From assembly GCF_001428505.1 (NCBI RefSeq), contig NZ_LMHU01000008.1, positions 124,001 to 188,000 on the forward strand: DNA of 64,000 nucleotides. The letters are read 5' to 3'. The notes under the pieces were generated by a model. It saw nothing but the letters and a program-made list of their open reading frames with translations, was not told the origin of the DNA and searched no databases. The position numbers and the translations under genes are program-made. Numbering within the stretch: position 1 is the stretch's first letter; each line of letters begins with the position of its first letter. Source of the DNA: Terrabacter sp. Root181 (GTDB lineage Bacteria; Actinomycetota; Actinomycetes; Actinomycetales; Dermatophilaceae). Positions 37,684 through 46,826 of this stretch are shown here, in pieces.

Positions 37684-39237
37684 TCAGCCTACGTCGGTCG
37701 ACCGGGCCTCCCGGTCCCACGTCGCAGGGGTGACCGCACGGCGCCGGAGCTCGGCCTTGCGCACCTTGGCCGTGGGCGTCCGCGGCAGCCCCTCGACGAG
37801 CTCGATGTAGCGGGGTCGGGCAAAGCGTGGCAGCACGGCGTCGAGGCGGTGCACGAGCTCTGCGCAGTCGAGGTCGGCTCCCGGCTCGGGGACGACCGCG
37901 AGCATGACCTCGTCCTCGGTGCCGGCAGGCACGGACGGCACCGCGTAGGCGGCGACCTCGGCGACGCCCTCGAGTGCGGCCACGGCCGCCTCCACCTCGA
38001 ACGAGGAGATGTTCTCGCCGCGACGACGGATGCAGTCCTTGGTGCGGTCGACGAACGTCACCCACCCGTCGCCGTCCATGACGCCTGAGTCACCGGTGTG
38101 GAACCAGAAGCTGCGCCAGGCCTCGACCGTCGCCTCCGGCAGCCCGTGGTAGCCGGTCATGAAGCCGAACGGAACCCGTGGGCGGACCATGATCTCGCCG
38201 ACCGTCCCGCGCGGCACGGGCACGTCCGTCTCCGGGTCGCGCACCTCGACCTCGAACCACCGGTCGAGCACGAGCCCGGCCGAGCCGGGCCGCGACCGCC
38301 CCACCCGCCCGTAGAGCGGGATGTTGACCTCTGTCATGCCGTATGCCGACACGACCTCGCGCACACCGAACCGGTCTCTCCACTGCGCCTCGTGCGCCGG
38401 CGGGTTCGGGACGGGGCACACGATGCGCAGACCCAGCTCGTGGTCGTCGTCGCTCCGCGGCTGGGCCATGACGAACTCGGACATCGAGCCGAGCAGGTTG
38501 GAGACCGTGCACCGGTGCTCGCGGACGTCACGCGCCCACGCACTCGCACTGAAGCGCGGGCGCAGGACCGCGCCGGCGCCGGCGAGGATCGTGGCCCCGA
38601 GCTGCATGAAGAGCCCGTTGGCGTGGAAGAGCGGCATCGTCACGTAGTAGCGGTCGTCGTCTCTCAGACCCAGCCCCTCGATGCTGCCGACGCCGAAGAG
38701 CACGCAGTGCGCGTGCGGCATGACGACCCCCTTCGACGGGCCGGTGGTGCCGGAGGTGTACATGAGGCACGCCGTGTCAGCGGCGCGGGGCAGCGGTCCG
38801 TCCCACTCCGGCTCCGACCGCCAGCCCGAGAGGTCGACGGACGTGAGCCCGGCGTCCGGGCCCAGCGCCTCACGGACGGAACGGGCGCCGTCGTCGTCGG
38901 CCACGACGAACCGGGCCCCGCAGTCGACCAGCTGGTGCGCGAGGAACGCACCCTCGAGCGCGGTGTTGATGGGCACGATGACGGCGCCGAGGCGCCCGAG
39001 CCCCAGCCACGCACGGAGGAACTCCAGCCCGCTGGGAAGCAGCACCGCGACGGCGTCTCCGCGACGCACCCCGGCGGACGCGAGTCGGGACGCCACGCGG
39101 CGTGCGTCGCGGGCCGCGGCGGCATATGTCATCGAGCCCTCGCCGATGACGCGCACGAGCTCCCGGTCCCCGAACTCGGCGGCCTTCTCCTCGAGCGCGA
39201 GGGGCAGCACCCAGCGCGTCACGTCGTCATCGACCAT
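37684..39237 (-). CDS. Acyl-CoA synthetase (AMP-forming)
   Basis: This 517-residue ANL-superfamily enzyme activates a carboxylic acid through an acyl-adenylate. Signatures are the P-loop YTSGTTGPSKGVVMPHAH, the A5-type SAYGMTEVNIPLYG, the A7/A8 region WFHTGDSGVMDGDGWVTFVD with RTKDCIRRRGENISSFEVEA, and the A10 lysine in LPRTPTAKVRKAEL. It resembles CaiC/FadD-like ligases; the substrate is unknown. The A10 lysine is the usual acylation target that sirtuins reset. It is the first gene of a three-gene unit and divergent from the thiolase gene, suggesting joint lipid or short-chain acid metabolism. Confidence 0.88.
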   Translation of the reverse strand: MVDDDVTRWVLPLALEEKAAEFGDRELVRVIGEGSMTYAAAARDARRVASRLASAGVRRGDAVAVLLPSGLEFLRAWLGLGRLGAVIVPINTALEGAFLAHQLVDCGARFVVADDDGARSVREALGPDAGLTSVDLSGWRSEPEWDGPLPRAADTACLMYTSGTTGPSKGVVMPHAHCVLFGVGSIEGLGLRDDDRYYVTMPLFHANGLFMQLGATILAGAGAVLRPRFSASAWARDVREHRCTVSNLLGSMSEFVMAQPRSDDDHELGLRIVCPVPNPPAHEAQWRDRFGVREVVSAYGMTEVNIPLYGRVGRSRPGSAGLVLDRWFEVEVRDPETDVPVPRGTVGEIMVRPRVPFGFMTGYHGLPEATVEAWRSFWFHTGDSGVMDGDGWVTFVDRTKDCIRRRGENISSFEVEAAVAALEGVAEVAAYAVPSVPAGTEDEVMLAVVPEPGADLDCAELVHRLDAVLPRFARPRYIELVEGLPRTPTAKVRKAELRRRAVTPATWDREARSTDVG

Positions 39238-39354
39238 GCCTGCCAGACAACCATTTCCGTCCCGGCGACCACGTGTGCCGCGGCGACACCACGAGCGTCC
39301 TCGTGTGGCCGCTCACCCCACGCCCCGCGTGGATGCCGTCGTTAGCGTGGCCGC

Positions 39355-40539
39355 ATGAGCCTTCGAGACACCTTCGGCACCGACGTCCTCCTCACGGGAT
39401 GGGGGCACACCCGCTTCGGCCGTCTCGACGACGAGTCCCTGGAGAGTCTCGTCGTCCGCGCCGCCAGCGAGGCCCTGGAGTGCGCCGGCATCGAGCCGGG
39501 CCAGGTCGACGAGGTCGTGCTCGGCACGTTCAACTCCGGCATGTGGCCGCTCGCCTTCGCGTCGTCGCTCGCGCTCCAGGTCAGCGACCACCTCGCCCAC
39601 GTGCCCGCGACCCGTGTCGAGAACGCGTGCGCGTCGGGATCGGCCGCCGTTCACCAGGGCGTGAAGTCGCTGCTCGCCGGCACGGCTCGGACCGTGCTCG
39701 TCATCGGAGCCGAGAAGATGACGCACGCCTCGGCCGAGGTCGTGGGCGCCGCACTCCTCGGCGCCGACTACGAGCTGGCCGGGCGGGCCTCGACGACGGG
39801 GTTCGCGGGGCTCTTCGCCGACGTCGCCCGGCACTACGAGACGCGGTACGGCCCGGTCGGCGACGCGCTCGGCTCCATCGCCGCGAAGAACCACCGGAAC
39901 GGCGTCCTCAACCCGTACGCCCAGCTGCGCAAGGACCTCGGCGAGGACTTCTGCCGGACCGTCTCGGACCGCAACCCCGTCGTGGCCGAGCCGCTGCGCC
40001 GCACCGACTGCTCGCCCGTCTCCGACGGCGCGGCGGCCCTCGTGCTCTCGACGGTCCCGACCGGCGGGCGTGTCGACCCGGTGCGCCTCGCCGGCTTCGG
40101 CCACGCCAACGACTTCCTGCCCGCGTCCAAGCGTGACCCGCTCGCGTTCGCCGGGACCGTGGCCGCCTGGCAGCGCGCCATGGAGATGTCCGGCACGTCG
40201 CTCGACGACCTCGACCTCGTCGAGCTCCACGACTGCTTCACCATCGCCGAGCTCGTCCTCTACGAGGCCATCGGCCTCGCGCCACGCGGTCAGGGCGCCC
40301 GGCTGCTCGACGACGGCACGGTGGCCCGAAACGGCCGGCTGCCCGTCAACCTCTCGGGTGGGCTCAAGTCGAAGGGGCACCCGGTCGGTGCGACCGGGGT
40401 GTCCCAGCACGTGCTCGCGGCGATGCAGCTCTCGGGGACGGCGGGGCCGATGCAGCTCGAGGGGGCGCAGCGGGCTGCCGTGCACAACATGGGCGGGCTC
40501 GCCGTGGCCAACTACGTCAGCGTCCTCGAGTCGGTCTAG
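39355..40539 (+). CDS. Thiolase (SCP2-type acetyl-CoA acyltransferase)
   Basis: The 394-residue thiolase-fold enzyme has the acyl-accepting cysteine in RVENACASGSAAVHQGVKSL, the active-site histidine in ELHDCFTIAELVLYEAIGL, and the C-terminal GGLKSKGHPVGATGVSQHV. It belongs to the SCP-x/non-specific lipid-transfer thiolases, which act in beta-oxidation or sterol side-chain cleavage, often with acyl-CoA synthetases like the one divergently encoded. The ATG at 39355 (MSLRDTFGTDVLLTGWGHTR) gives the usual N-terminus. No separate CoA-binding OB-fold (DUF35) partner gene is present. Confidence 0.88.
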   Translation: MSLRDTFGTDVLLTGWGHTRFGRLDDESLESLVVRAASEALECAGIEPGQVDEVVLGTFNSGMWPLAFASSLALQVSDHLAHVPATRVENACASGSAAVHQGVKSLLAGTARTVLVIGAEKMTHASAEVVGAALLGADYELAGRASTTGFAGLFADVARHYETRYGPVGDALGSIAAKNHRNGVLNPYAQLRKDLGEDFCRTVSDRNPVVAEPLRRTDCSPVSDGAAALVLSTVPTGGRVDPVRLAGFGHANDFLPASKRDPLAFAGTVAAWQRAMEMSGTSLDDLDLVELHDCFTIAELVLYEAIGLAPRGQGARLLDDGTVARNGRLPVNLSGGLKSKGHPVGATGVSQHVLAAMQLSGTAGPMQLEGAQRAAVHNMGGLAVANYVSVLESV

Positions 40540-40599
40540 GCGCCGACGGCCCCCCGCGCGGGCGAAGCCGCGCCTGCGCGCACAGAATCTCACGTCTTC

Positions 40600-40616
40600 C
40601 ATAATCTTCGGTTATG
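40600..40616 (+). promoter_or_regulatory. LysR-type palindrome before the regulator gene
   Basis: CATAA (40600-40604) and TTATG (40612-40616) form an A/T-rich inverted repeat of the T-N11-A type in an otherwise G/C-rich region. TATGAT (40613-40618) could be the -10. It lies nine bases before the lysR-type gene, consistent with autoregulation. Confidence 0.5.
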
Positions 40617-40624
40617 ATCAGGAC

Positions 40625-41572
40625 ATGATCGATGCTGCCGGCCTGCGGGTCATGAAGGCCATTGCCGACGAGGGAAGCTTCACGAGCGCCGCCAACGCAC
40701 TCGGCTTCACCCAGCCGGCCATCTCGCAGATGGTCCGGCGCCTCGAGCAGCGCACCGGGACCGTCCTCGTCGAGCGCTACGGCCGCCAGGTCCGCCTCAC
40801 CGAAGCCGGTCAGGTGCTGGCGCGCCACGCCGTCGGCGTCCTCGCCGCGCTCGATGCCGCCGAGGAGGAGATCACCGCGATCGCCGGCCTGCGCGCCGGG
40901 CGCGTCCGCCTACAGGCCTTCCCCAGCTCGTCGGCCACGCTCGTGCCCCGCACCCTCGCGATCCTCAAGGCCCGTCACCCCGACATCACCGTCACCTTCA
41001 CCGAGGCCGAGCCGCCGGAGTCGCTCGCGGCCCTGCGCAACGGCGACTGCGACGTGGCCGTGGCCTTCGCCTACGAGGGCGGCGACCTCGGCGAGCTCGA
41101 GGAGGACCTGTCGCTGCTCGTGACGCGCCGCCTCATGGACGACGAGGTGCGTCTCGTCGTCCCGGGCACCCACCCGCACGCCGGCGACACGGCCGCGTCA
41201 CTGGCCGACTTCTCGGACGAGGAGTGGATCGCCGGCTGCCCCCGATGCCGCGGCCACCTGCTGTCGCTCGCCGACACCGCGGGCTTCCGGCCCAACGTCG
41301 CCTTCGAGACCGAGGACTATGTCGCCCAGCTCGGCCTCGTCACCGCTGGTCTCGGCGTCGCGCTCGTGCCCGACCTGATCCTCAACGCCGCCAAGCACGA
41401 CGAGGTCGCCACCCTGCCGCTCTCCCCCGCGTCGCGCCGCCAGATCCTCGCCGTGACCACCCCCGACCTGCAGCGCGTGCCCGCCGTCGCCGCTGCCCTC
41501 GACGCGCTGTGCGAGGCCGCCGGCGCCGACCCGAAGGCCTCCACCGCCGAGCTCGTCGGCGCCAAGGCCTGA
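40625..41572 (+). CDS. LysR-family transcriptional regulator
   Basis: This 315-residue regulator has a winged-helix N-terminus (DEGSFTSAANALGFTQPAIS, then QMVRRLEQRTGTVLVER) and a periplasmic-binding-like effector domain from about residue 90 (GRVRLQAFPSSSATLVPRTL). The closest types are actinobacterial LysR proteins of the ArgP/oxidant group, but no redox cysteine pair like OxyR's is evident (only CPRC around residue 205). It lies upstream of the AhpD-like and gamma-glutamyltransferase-like genes on the same strand, separated by a hairpin, so control of those genes is possible but unproven. Confidence 0.85.
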   Translation: MIDAAGLRVMKAIADEGSFTSAANALGFTQPAISQMVRRLEQRTGTVLVERYGRQVRLTEAGQVLARHAVGVLAALDAAEEEITAIAGLRAGRVRLQAFPSSSATLVPRTLAILKARHPDITVTFTEAEPPESLAALRNGDCDVAVAFAYEGGDLGELEEDLSLLVTRRLMDDEVRLVVPGTHPHAGDTAASLADFSDEEWIAGCPRCRGHLLSLADTAGFRPNVAFETEDYVAQLGLVTAGLGVALVPDLILNAAKHDEVATLPLSPASRRQILAVTTPDLQRVPAVAAALDALCEAAGADPKASTAELVGAKA

Positions 41573-41614
41573 CGGCTGGGTCGCCGCGTGAGGGCGCGCC
41601 ACGGGCGCTCGGCC

Positions 41615-41634
41615 CCCACCCGGCATACGGTGGG
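41615..41634 (+). terminator. Hairpin with the octamer as its loop
   Basis: CCCACC (41615-41620) pairs with GGTGGG (41629-41634). The 8-base loop is exactly CGGCATAC, the complement of the recurring GTATGCCG. It sits between the lysR-type gene and the next start (41639), so it may act as a weak terminator or as a translation-control hairpin. Confidence 0.45.
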
Positions 41635-41638
41635 CCTC

Positions 41639-42220
41639 ATGGGTGACCGTGAGCGCATCTCGTACCTGGCCGTGCCCGAGCGCGACGACGTCCCGGAGGG
41701 CGTGAGCCGCCTCTGGGACAAGGCACAGGAGACCGTCGGCTTCGTGCCCAACGTCTTTCGCGCCCAGGCGGTCAACGGCGAACAGTTCCTCGCGTGGTGG
41801 GGCTACTTCAACCTCCTCGTCAACAAGGAGGGGCACCTGAGCAACGCCGACCGCGAGCTGCTGGCCGTCGTCGTCAGCAGCGTCAACCGGTGCACGTACT
41901 GCGAGGTGAGCCACGGCGCAGCCCTCCGTGAGCACACCGGAGACCCTGTGACCGCCGACCTCGTCGCCTCGAACTGGCGGCAGGCAGGGCTTCCCCACCG
42001 TGAGTACGCGATGGCCTCCTACGCCGAGAAGCTGACTCTCCATCCCGCCGAGGTCACCGAGGCCGACCTCGGCCCACTGCGAGCCGCGGGACTCGACGAC
42101 CACCAGGTGGTCGAGCTCGTCCAGGTCGTCGGGATGTTCAACCTCACCAACCGGGTGTCGACGGCGCTGGGGCTCGTGCCGAACTCGGAGTACCACTCGA
42201 GCGGCAGAGCGACCTCATGA
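41639..42220 (+). CDS. AhpD-like peroxidase-related protein
   Basis: The 193-residue helical protein belongs to the carboxymuconolactone decarboxylase/AhpD superfamily, peroxidase-related branch. The redox centre [20 protein letters not shown] carries the CxxC and nearby histidine. Such proteins reduce peroxides or act as thiol-disulfide relays. The ATG at 41639 ([20 protein letters not shown]) matches the family start but sits only five bases after a hairpin, so translation may depend on it. It overlaps the next gene by four bases (ATGA). Confidence 0.85.
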   Translation: MGDRERISYLAVPERDDVPEGVSRLWDKAQETVGFVPNVFRAQAVNGEQFLAWWGYFNLLVNKEGHLSNADRELLAVVVSSVNRCTYCEVSHGAALREHTGDPVTADLVASNWRQAGLPHREYAMASYAEKLTLHPAEVTEADLGPLRAAGLDDHQVVELVQVVGMFNLTNRVSTALGLVPNSEYHSSGRATS

Positions 42221-43740
42221 GCCGTGTGGCGCTCGCCGCTCCGGGTCCGGCGGCTCTGCAGGCCGGGCTCGAGGTGGCAGCCGAGGGCGGAAACGCCGTC
42301 GATGCGGCAATCGCCGCGTCCCTGGCGGCCATGAGCACCGAGCCCGGGGTCGTCAGCCTGATGGGTGGCGCCTTCGTCAACGTGTGGCTCGCCGGCGACG
42401 ACCCCGTCGTCATCGACGGCAACGTCGAGATGCCCGGCCGGGGACTGGACCGGTCGGCCTTCGGCCACGGCGTTCGGCAGGTCCCCACCGACTACGGCGG
42501 CGGGGTGACGATCGGTGCGGGACACGCTGCGGTCGCGAACTCCGGTGCCGTGCAGGCACTCTCAGCCGCCAGGGACCGCTTCGGGAAGGTGCCGTGGCGG
42601 CGGCTCGTGGAGCCGTCGGCCCGGACCTGTCGCGACGGATACCGGGTCGGCGCGGCCGCCGCTCTCTATCTCGGTATCGTCCGCGACACGCTCTTCGGCC
42701 ACGACCCCGAGGCCCACGCCCTCGTGACAGGAGCCGACGGCGGACCGCTCGAGCCCGGCGAGACCTCCCTCAACGTCGACCTCGCCGACATCTTGGACCT
42801 ACTTGCGGCACAAGGGGTGTCGCTCTTCACGACCGGCGCCGTCGGGCGCGTTCTCGTCGAGGACATGGCCGCGAACGGTGGGTTGATCACGATGGCCGAC
42901 CTCACGGCATACGAGGCCGTCGTGCGTGCACCCACGATGCGGACCGTCGGCTCCTGGCACATCGCCCTCAACCCGCCGCCCTCCGTGGGCGGCCCGATGC
43001 TCGCGGCCATGCTCGGCCAGCTGGCGCGGCACGAGGACTGGACGTGGGCCGAGGTCATCGAGATCCAGCGCCGGGTCCTCGCCTACCGCCTCTCCGTCCA
43101 CGACAGGTCCCGCGACCTCGACGCCGACGGCCACGCCCTCCTCGAGGCGGTGGAGCGACACGGGCTGGCGGGGCTTCCCACCTCGGCGTCCACCGCTCAC
43201 GTCTCCGCCGTGGACGAGCACGGGAACGCATGTGCCATCACGATGTCGTGCGGGTACGGCGCCGGCATGGTGATCCCCGGCACCGGCATCCTGCTCAACA
43301 ACGCCCTGGGCGAGCCGGAGCTCAACCGGCTCGGCATCCACGCCGTGTCCCCCGGCACGCGGCTCGCCTCGAACATGGCCCCGACCACCGGCCGCAGCTC
43401 CTCGGGCACCGCGCTCGCCGTCGGCTCACCCGGGGCGGACCGGATCACGACGGCGCTCATGCAGGTGCTCGGACGCGGACTCCTTCGCGGCGACGACCTC
43501 CAGCACTCGATCGACGCCCCGCGCTTGCACGTGCGGTTCATGGACGATGGGTCCCCACGCGTCGAGCACGAGCCGTCGGACGACATCGCGGCCGCGGTCG
43601 AGGCGGGCGGACTCCCGTCGCACCGCTTCCCAGGTCCGCACATGTACTTCGGTGGGGTGGGCGCAGCGGTGCTGGGTCCGGACGGGCTGGTGGCCGCCGG
43701 GGACGCGAGACGGGACGGGTCGGTGGGGGTCTCCTCCTGA
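42217..43740 (+). CDS. Gamma-glutamyltransferase-family protein
   Basis: This 507-residue Ntn-hydrolase-fold protein resembles gamma-glutamyltranspeptidase. [20 protein letters not shown] and [14 protein letters not shown] form the N-terminal part, and the autoprocessing nucleophile threonine is in [20 protein letters not shown] (about residue 325). Substrate-binding [19 protein letters not shown] follows. There is no signal peptide, unlike classical Ggt, so it may act in the cytosol on glutathione-like or gamma-glutamyl compounds, or on cephalosporin-like acyl groups. It is translationally coupled to the AhpD-like gene, suggesting a joint thiol or peroxide role (inference). Confidence 0.85.
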   Translation: MSRVALAAPGPAALQAGLEVAAEGGNAVDAAIAASLAAMSTEPGVVSLMGGAFVNVWLAGDDPVVIDGNVEMPGRGLDRSAFGHGVRQVPTDYGGGVTIGAGHAAVANSGAVQALSAARDRFGKVPWRRLVEPSARTCRDGYRVGAAAALYLGIVRDTLFGHDPEAHALVTGADGGPLEPGETSLNVDLADILDLLAAQGVSLFTTGAVGRVLVEDMAANGGLITMADLTAYEAVVRAPTMRTVGSWHIALNPPPSVGGPMLAAMLGQLARHEDWTWAEVIEIQRRVLAYRLSVHDRSRDLDADGHALLEAVERHGLAGLPTSASTAHVSAVDEHGNACAITMSCGYGAGMVIPGTGILLNNALGEPELNRLGIHAVSPGTRLASNMAPTTGRSSSGTALAVGSPGADRITTALMQVLGRGLLRGDDLQHSIDAPRLHVRFMDDGSPRVEHEPSDDIAAAVEAGGLPSHRFPGPHMYFGGVGAAVLGPDGLVAAGDARRDGSVGVSS

Positions 43741-43848
43741 CCGGTGCGGTCGCCATCGCCACCAAACTCGGTGCGGACGTGGGCGTGTCGTGCGATCCTC
43801 GTCGCACCCGGACGGTCAGAGGGCCGACGGAGACTCGGGGGCACGGCC

Positions 43849-44398
43849 ATGCAGCGACGGCGACGAACCAGCTTGCTCCGCAGGCTGCTCGGCTGGGTGC
43901 TGGGCGGCTTCGTCCTCCTGTCCGTCGCGACACCTGCCTCGGCTCATGCCCGGCTGGAGGAGCGACACGGATGCCGTCTCGGGCACGTTCACCGTGTCGG
44001 TGGGAGCACCGAGCACGGTGAGCGGCGCGGCTCCGTCCGCACAGAATGACCTCGCCGCTGGCTTTCACCGTCACCGCGACTGGGCCGGACGGCACGAGCA
44101 CGGCGAAGGTGACGGTCACCAGCTCGTGGACCGTGTCGTCGTCACGCAGGCGACCTATCGCACCTCGACCCGCGAGTGGCGCGTCGTCGGGACGGCGACC
44201 GGCCCGCCGCTGGATCTCGTGACCGTGCGCCTCGGGGCAGCCGACACCCTCATCGGGTCGGCCGCCGTCGACACCACGGGCGCATGGTCCGTGCGCATCA
44301 AGGGTTCACCCGCCGGACCCGACGCGTCGGGCACGGTGACCGCGACATCGACACGAGGCGCCACGGTCAGCGCCGTCCCCGTGCAGGTCACCCCCTGA
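43849..44398 (+). pseudogene. Secreted Ig-like repeat protein broken by frameshifts
   Basis: A clear signal peptide starts at 43849 (MQRRRRTSLLRRLLGWVLGG, then FVLLSVATPASAHA). Coding then continues only by changing frame: SDTDAVSGTFTVSVGAPSTV in a second frame (about 43960-44040), PLAFTVTATGPDGTSTAKVT in a third (about 44045-44130), and TREWRVVGTATGPPLDLVTV onward in the second again to the stop at 44398. The fragments look like beta-sandwich (Ig/cadherin-like) repeats of a surface protein. At least two shifts are needed, so the gene is decayed unless the sequence has errors. Confidence 0.6.
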
Positions 44399-44573
44399 CC
44401 GTCCGCCCCGAGCTCCAGGTTCTGCCCTGCTCGTGGCCCGACGGCTCGTGGGGGCAGGCGCGGGACGCGAGGGCGCGATCCGGGTATCTCCATGACGGTG
44501 CGCCGCGCCGCCCCATCCGCCCCGCGCCCGGCACCGAATCATCTCGAGTCGACCCCAACGAGAGGCCACCCTG

Positions 44574-45899
44574 ATGACCATGACCGACGACCGCCCCGAC
44601 GCTCCCGCCCCCTCCGCGGCGTCCTCCCGTCCGAACGGCATCGCCGCCCGGCTGGCGGCCGTCGTCGAGCCCCTCTTCGGCGGGCAGCTGCCCGTGCGCC
44701 TCAAGGCGTGGGACGGCACCCTCGCCGGACCCGCCGACGCCCCGACCGTCGTCCTGCGCGACCCCGCCGCGCTGCGCCGCCTCGTGCGCCACCCCGGCGA
44801 GCTCGGTCTCGCCCAGGCGTACGTCACGGGCGAGCTCGACGTGGAGGGCGACCTGCTCGACGGCTTCCGGCGCGTCTGGTCGACGGCACGCGAGCTCTCC
44901 GGCGGCCGCCCCCCGGCCGGCACCGTCGCCGCCGTCGCGAAGAACGGCATCCGGACGGCGTTCGACCTCGGTGTCGTCGGGCTTCCGCCCGAGCCGCCCG
45001 TGTCGCAGGCCCGTCTCCGCGGCCGCCTTCACACCAAGACCCGCGACCGCAGCGCCATCGAGCACCACTACAACCTCTCCAACGACTTCTACTCGCTGAT
45101 CCTCGACCCGCACATGGCGTATTCCTGCGGCTACTGGACGAGCACCGACGCCCGCTACACCGTCGAGGACTCGCAGCGCGACAAGCTCGACCTCGTCTGC
45201 CGCAAGCTCGGCATCGAGCCCGGCGGACGCCACCTCGACATCGGCTGCGGCTGGGGCTCGCTCTCGCTCCACGCGGCCGAGACGTTCGGCGCGCACGTCG
45301 TCGGCGTGACGATCTCGAGCGAGCAGAAGGCGTTCATCGACGAGCGGATCCGCGAGCGCGGGCTGCAGGACCGGGTCGAGATCCGCCTGCAGGACTACCG
45401 CGAGGTGCCCGACGGCCCCTTCGACACGATCTCCTCGATCGAGATGGGCGAGCACGTCGGGCAGAAGAACTACCCGACCTTCACCGGCCAGATCCACCGG
45501 CTGCTGCGCCCGGGCGGGCGTGCGCTGATCCAGCAGATGTCGCGCACGACGCGACCCGGCGGCGGCCCGTTCATCGAGGCCTTCATCGCCCCGGACATGC
45601 ACATGCGGCCCGTCGGCGAGACGGTTGACCTCATCGAGCAGGCCGGTCTCGAGGTGCGCGACGTCCACGCCCTGCGCGAGCACTACGTGCGGACCGTCCA
45701 CGCCTGGTACGACACCTTCGAGGCCAACTGGGACCGCGTCGTCGCCATGGTCGGTGAGGAGGTCGGACGCGTCTGGCGCCTCTACCTCGTCGGCGGCGCG
45801 CTGGCCTTCGAGGAGGGCCGGATCGGCGTCGACCAGATCCTCGCCGTGAGGCCGACCGCCGACGGCCGTAGCGGTATGCCGCCCGTCCGGGCCTGGTGA
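44574..45899 (+). CDS. Cyclopropane-fatty-acid synthase-type SAM methyltransferase
   Basis: The 441-residue enzyme of the CFA/mycolic acid cyclopropane synthase family acts on unsaturated phospholipid acyl chains using S-adenosylmethionine. The SAM site is HLDIGCGWGSLSLHAAETFG. The lipid-site markers are AIEHHYNLSNDFYSLILDPH with AYSCGYW, and SIEMGEHVGQKNY. N-terminal residues 20-150 form the membrane-binding extension. It overlaps the DUF1295 gene by four bases; the two occur together in many actinobacteria, where methylation may yield cyclopropane or 10-methyl fatty acids. GAGAGG precedes the ATG at 44574. Confidence 0.9.
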   Translation: MTMTDDRPDAPAPSAASSRPNGIAARLAAVVEPLFGGQLPVRLKAWDGTLAGPADAPTVVLRDPAALRRLVRHPGELGLAQAYVTGELDVEGDLLDGFRRVWSTARELSGGRPPAGTVAAVAKNGIRTAFDLGVVGLPPEPPVSQARLRGRLHTKTRDRSAIEHHYNLSNDFYSLILDPHMAYSCGYWTSTDARYTVEDSQRDKLDLVCRKLGIEPGGRHLDIGCGWGSLSLHAAETFGAHVVGVTISSEQKAFIDERIRERGLQDRVEIRLQDYREVPDGPFDTISSIEMGEHVGQKNYPTFTGQIHRLLRPGGRALIQQMSRTTRPGGGPFIEAFIAPDMHMRPVGETVDLIEQAGLEVRDVHALREHYVRTVHAWYDTFEANWDRVVAMVGEEVGRVWRLYLVGGALAFEEGRIGVDQILAVRPTADGRSGMPPVRAW

Positions 45900-46780
45900 C
45901 CACCGTGACGTCGGTCTGGACGACCGTCTCCCCCGTCGTGGCTCCGGCGGCGGATGCCGCCGGCTTCGACGGCGGCGCCTTCGGGCGCACGCTGCTGCTC
46001 ACCGCGCTCGCGGTCGTCGTCGTCCTCGGCATCACCTTCGCCGTGGCCCTGCGCGTGGGCAGGCAAGCCGTCATCGACGTGACCTGGGGGCTGGGCTTCG
46101 TGGCCATCGCCCTCACGGCCTTCGCCACGAGCGGCGGCCAAGGCGACGCGCTACGCCGCTGGCTCGCGCTCGTGCTCACGGCTCTGTGGGGACTGCGTCT
46201 CGCGGCGCACATCTTCAGCCGGTCACGCGGCAAGCGTGAGGACCCGCGCTACGAGGCGATGCTGAAGCGCACCGACGGCAACCCCAACACGTACGCGCTG
46301 CTGCACATCTACCTGCCGCAGGGCCTCATCATGTGGTTCGTCTCGCTGCCGGTGCAGATCGCCATGTTCGTCGAGGGTGGCATCGGCTGGGTGCTGTGGC
46401 TGGGCGTCGTCGTCTGGGCGATCGGCTTCTTCTTCGAGTCGGTGGGCGACCTGCAGCTGACGCGCTTCCGCAACGACCCGTCCAACCGAGGCACGGTGCT
46501 CGACACCGGCCTGTGGCGCTACACGCGGCACCCGAACTACTTCGGCGACGCGAGCGTCTGGACCGGGCTCTTCCTCGTCGCGGCGAGCGCCTGGCCCGGC
46601 GTGCTGACGGTCCTGTCACCGGCCGTCATGGTGTGGAACCTCTACGGCGGCACCGGAAAGAAGCTGCTCGAGAAGGACATCGGCGACCGCCGTCCGGACT
46701 ACGCCGACTACGTGCGGCGCACGAGTGGGTTCTTCCCGTGGCCGCCGAAGCCGGCCGACCCCTCCGCCCAGCGCGGCTGA
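45896..46780 (+). CDS. DUF1295 steroid-reductase-like membrane protein
   Basis: This 294-residue membrane protein has about six helices and the DUF1295/isoprenylcysteine methyltransferase-like C-terminus GLWRYTRHPNYFGDASVWTG, whose RHPNY motif binds the cofactor in steroid 5-alpha reductase and ICMT relatives. It starts at a GTG overlapping the methyltransferase stop. The consistent pairing with CFA-type enzymes suggests a reduction step that follows methylene transfer (as in 10-methyl lipid formation), but this is inference. Confidence 0.85.
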   Translation: MTTVTSVWTTVSPVVAPAADAAGFDGGAFGRTLLLTALAVVVVLGITFAVALRVGRQAVIDVTWGLGFVAIALTAFATSGGQGDALRRWLALVLTALWGLRLAAHIFSRSRGKREDPRYEAMLKRTDGNPNTYALLHIYLPQGLIMWFVSLPVQIAMFVEGGIGWVLWLGVVVWAIGFFFESVGDLQLTRFRNDPSNRGTVLDTGLWRYTRHPNYFGDASVWTGLFLVAASAWPGVLTVLSPAVMVWNLYGGTGKKLLEKDIGDRRPDYADYVRRTSGFFPWPPKPADPSAQRG

Positions 46781-46826
46781 GCGGCCGGCGCGAGGGGCGG
46801 GCGCGAAGGGCCGGCGCGAGGAGCGG

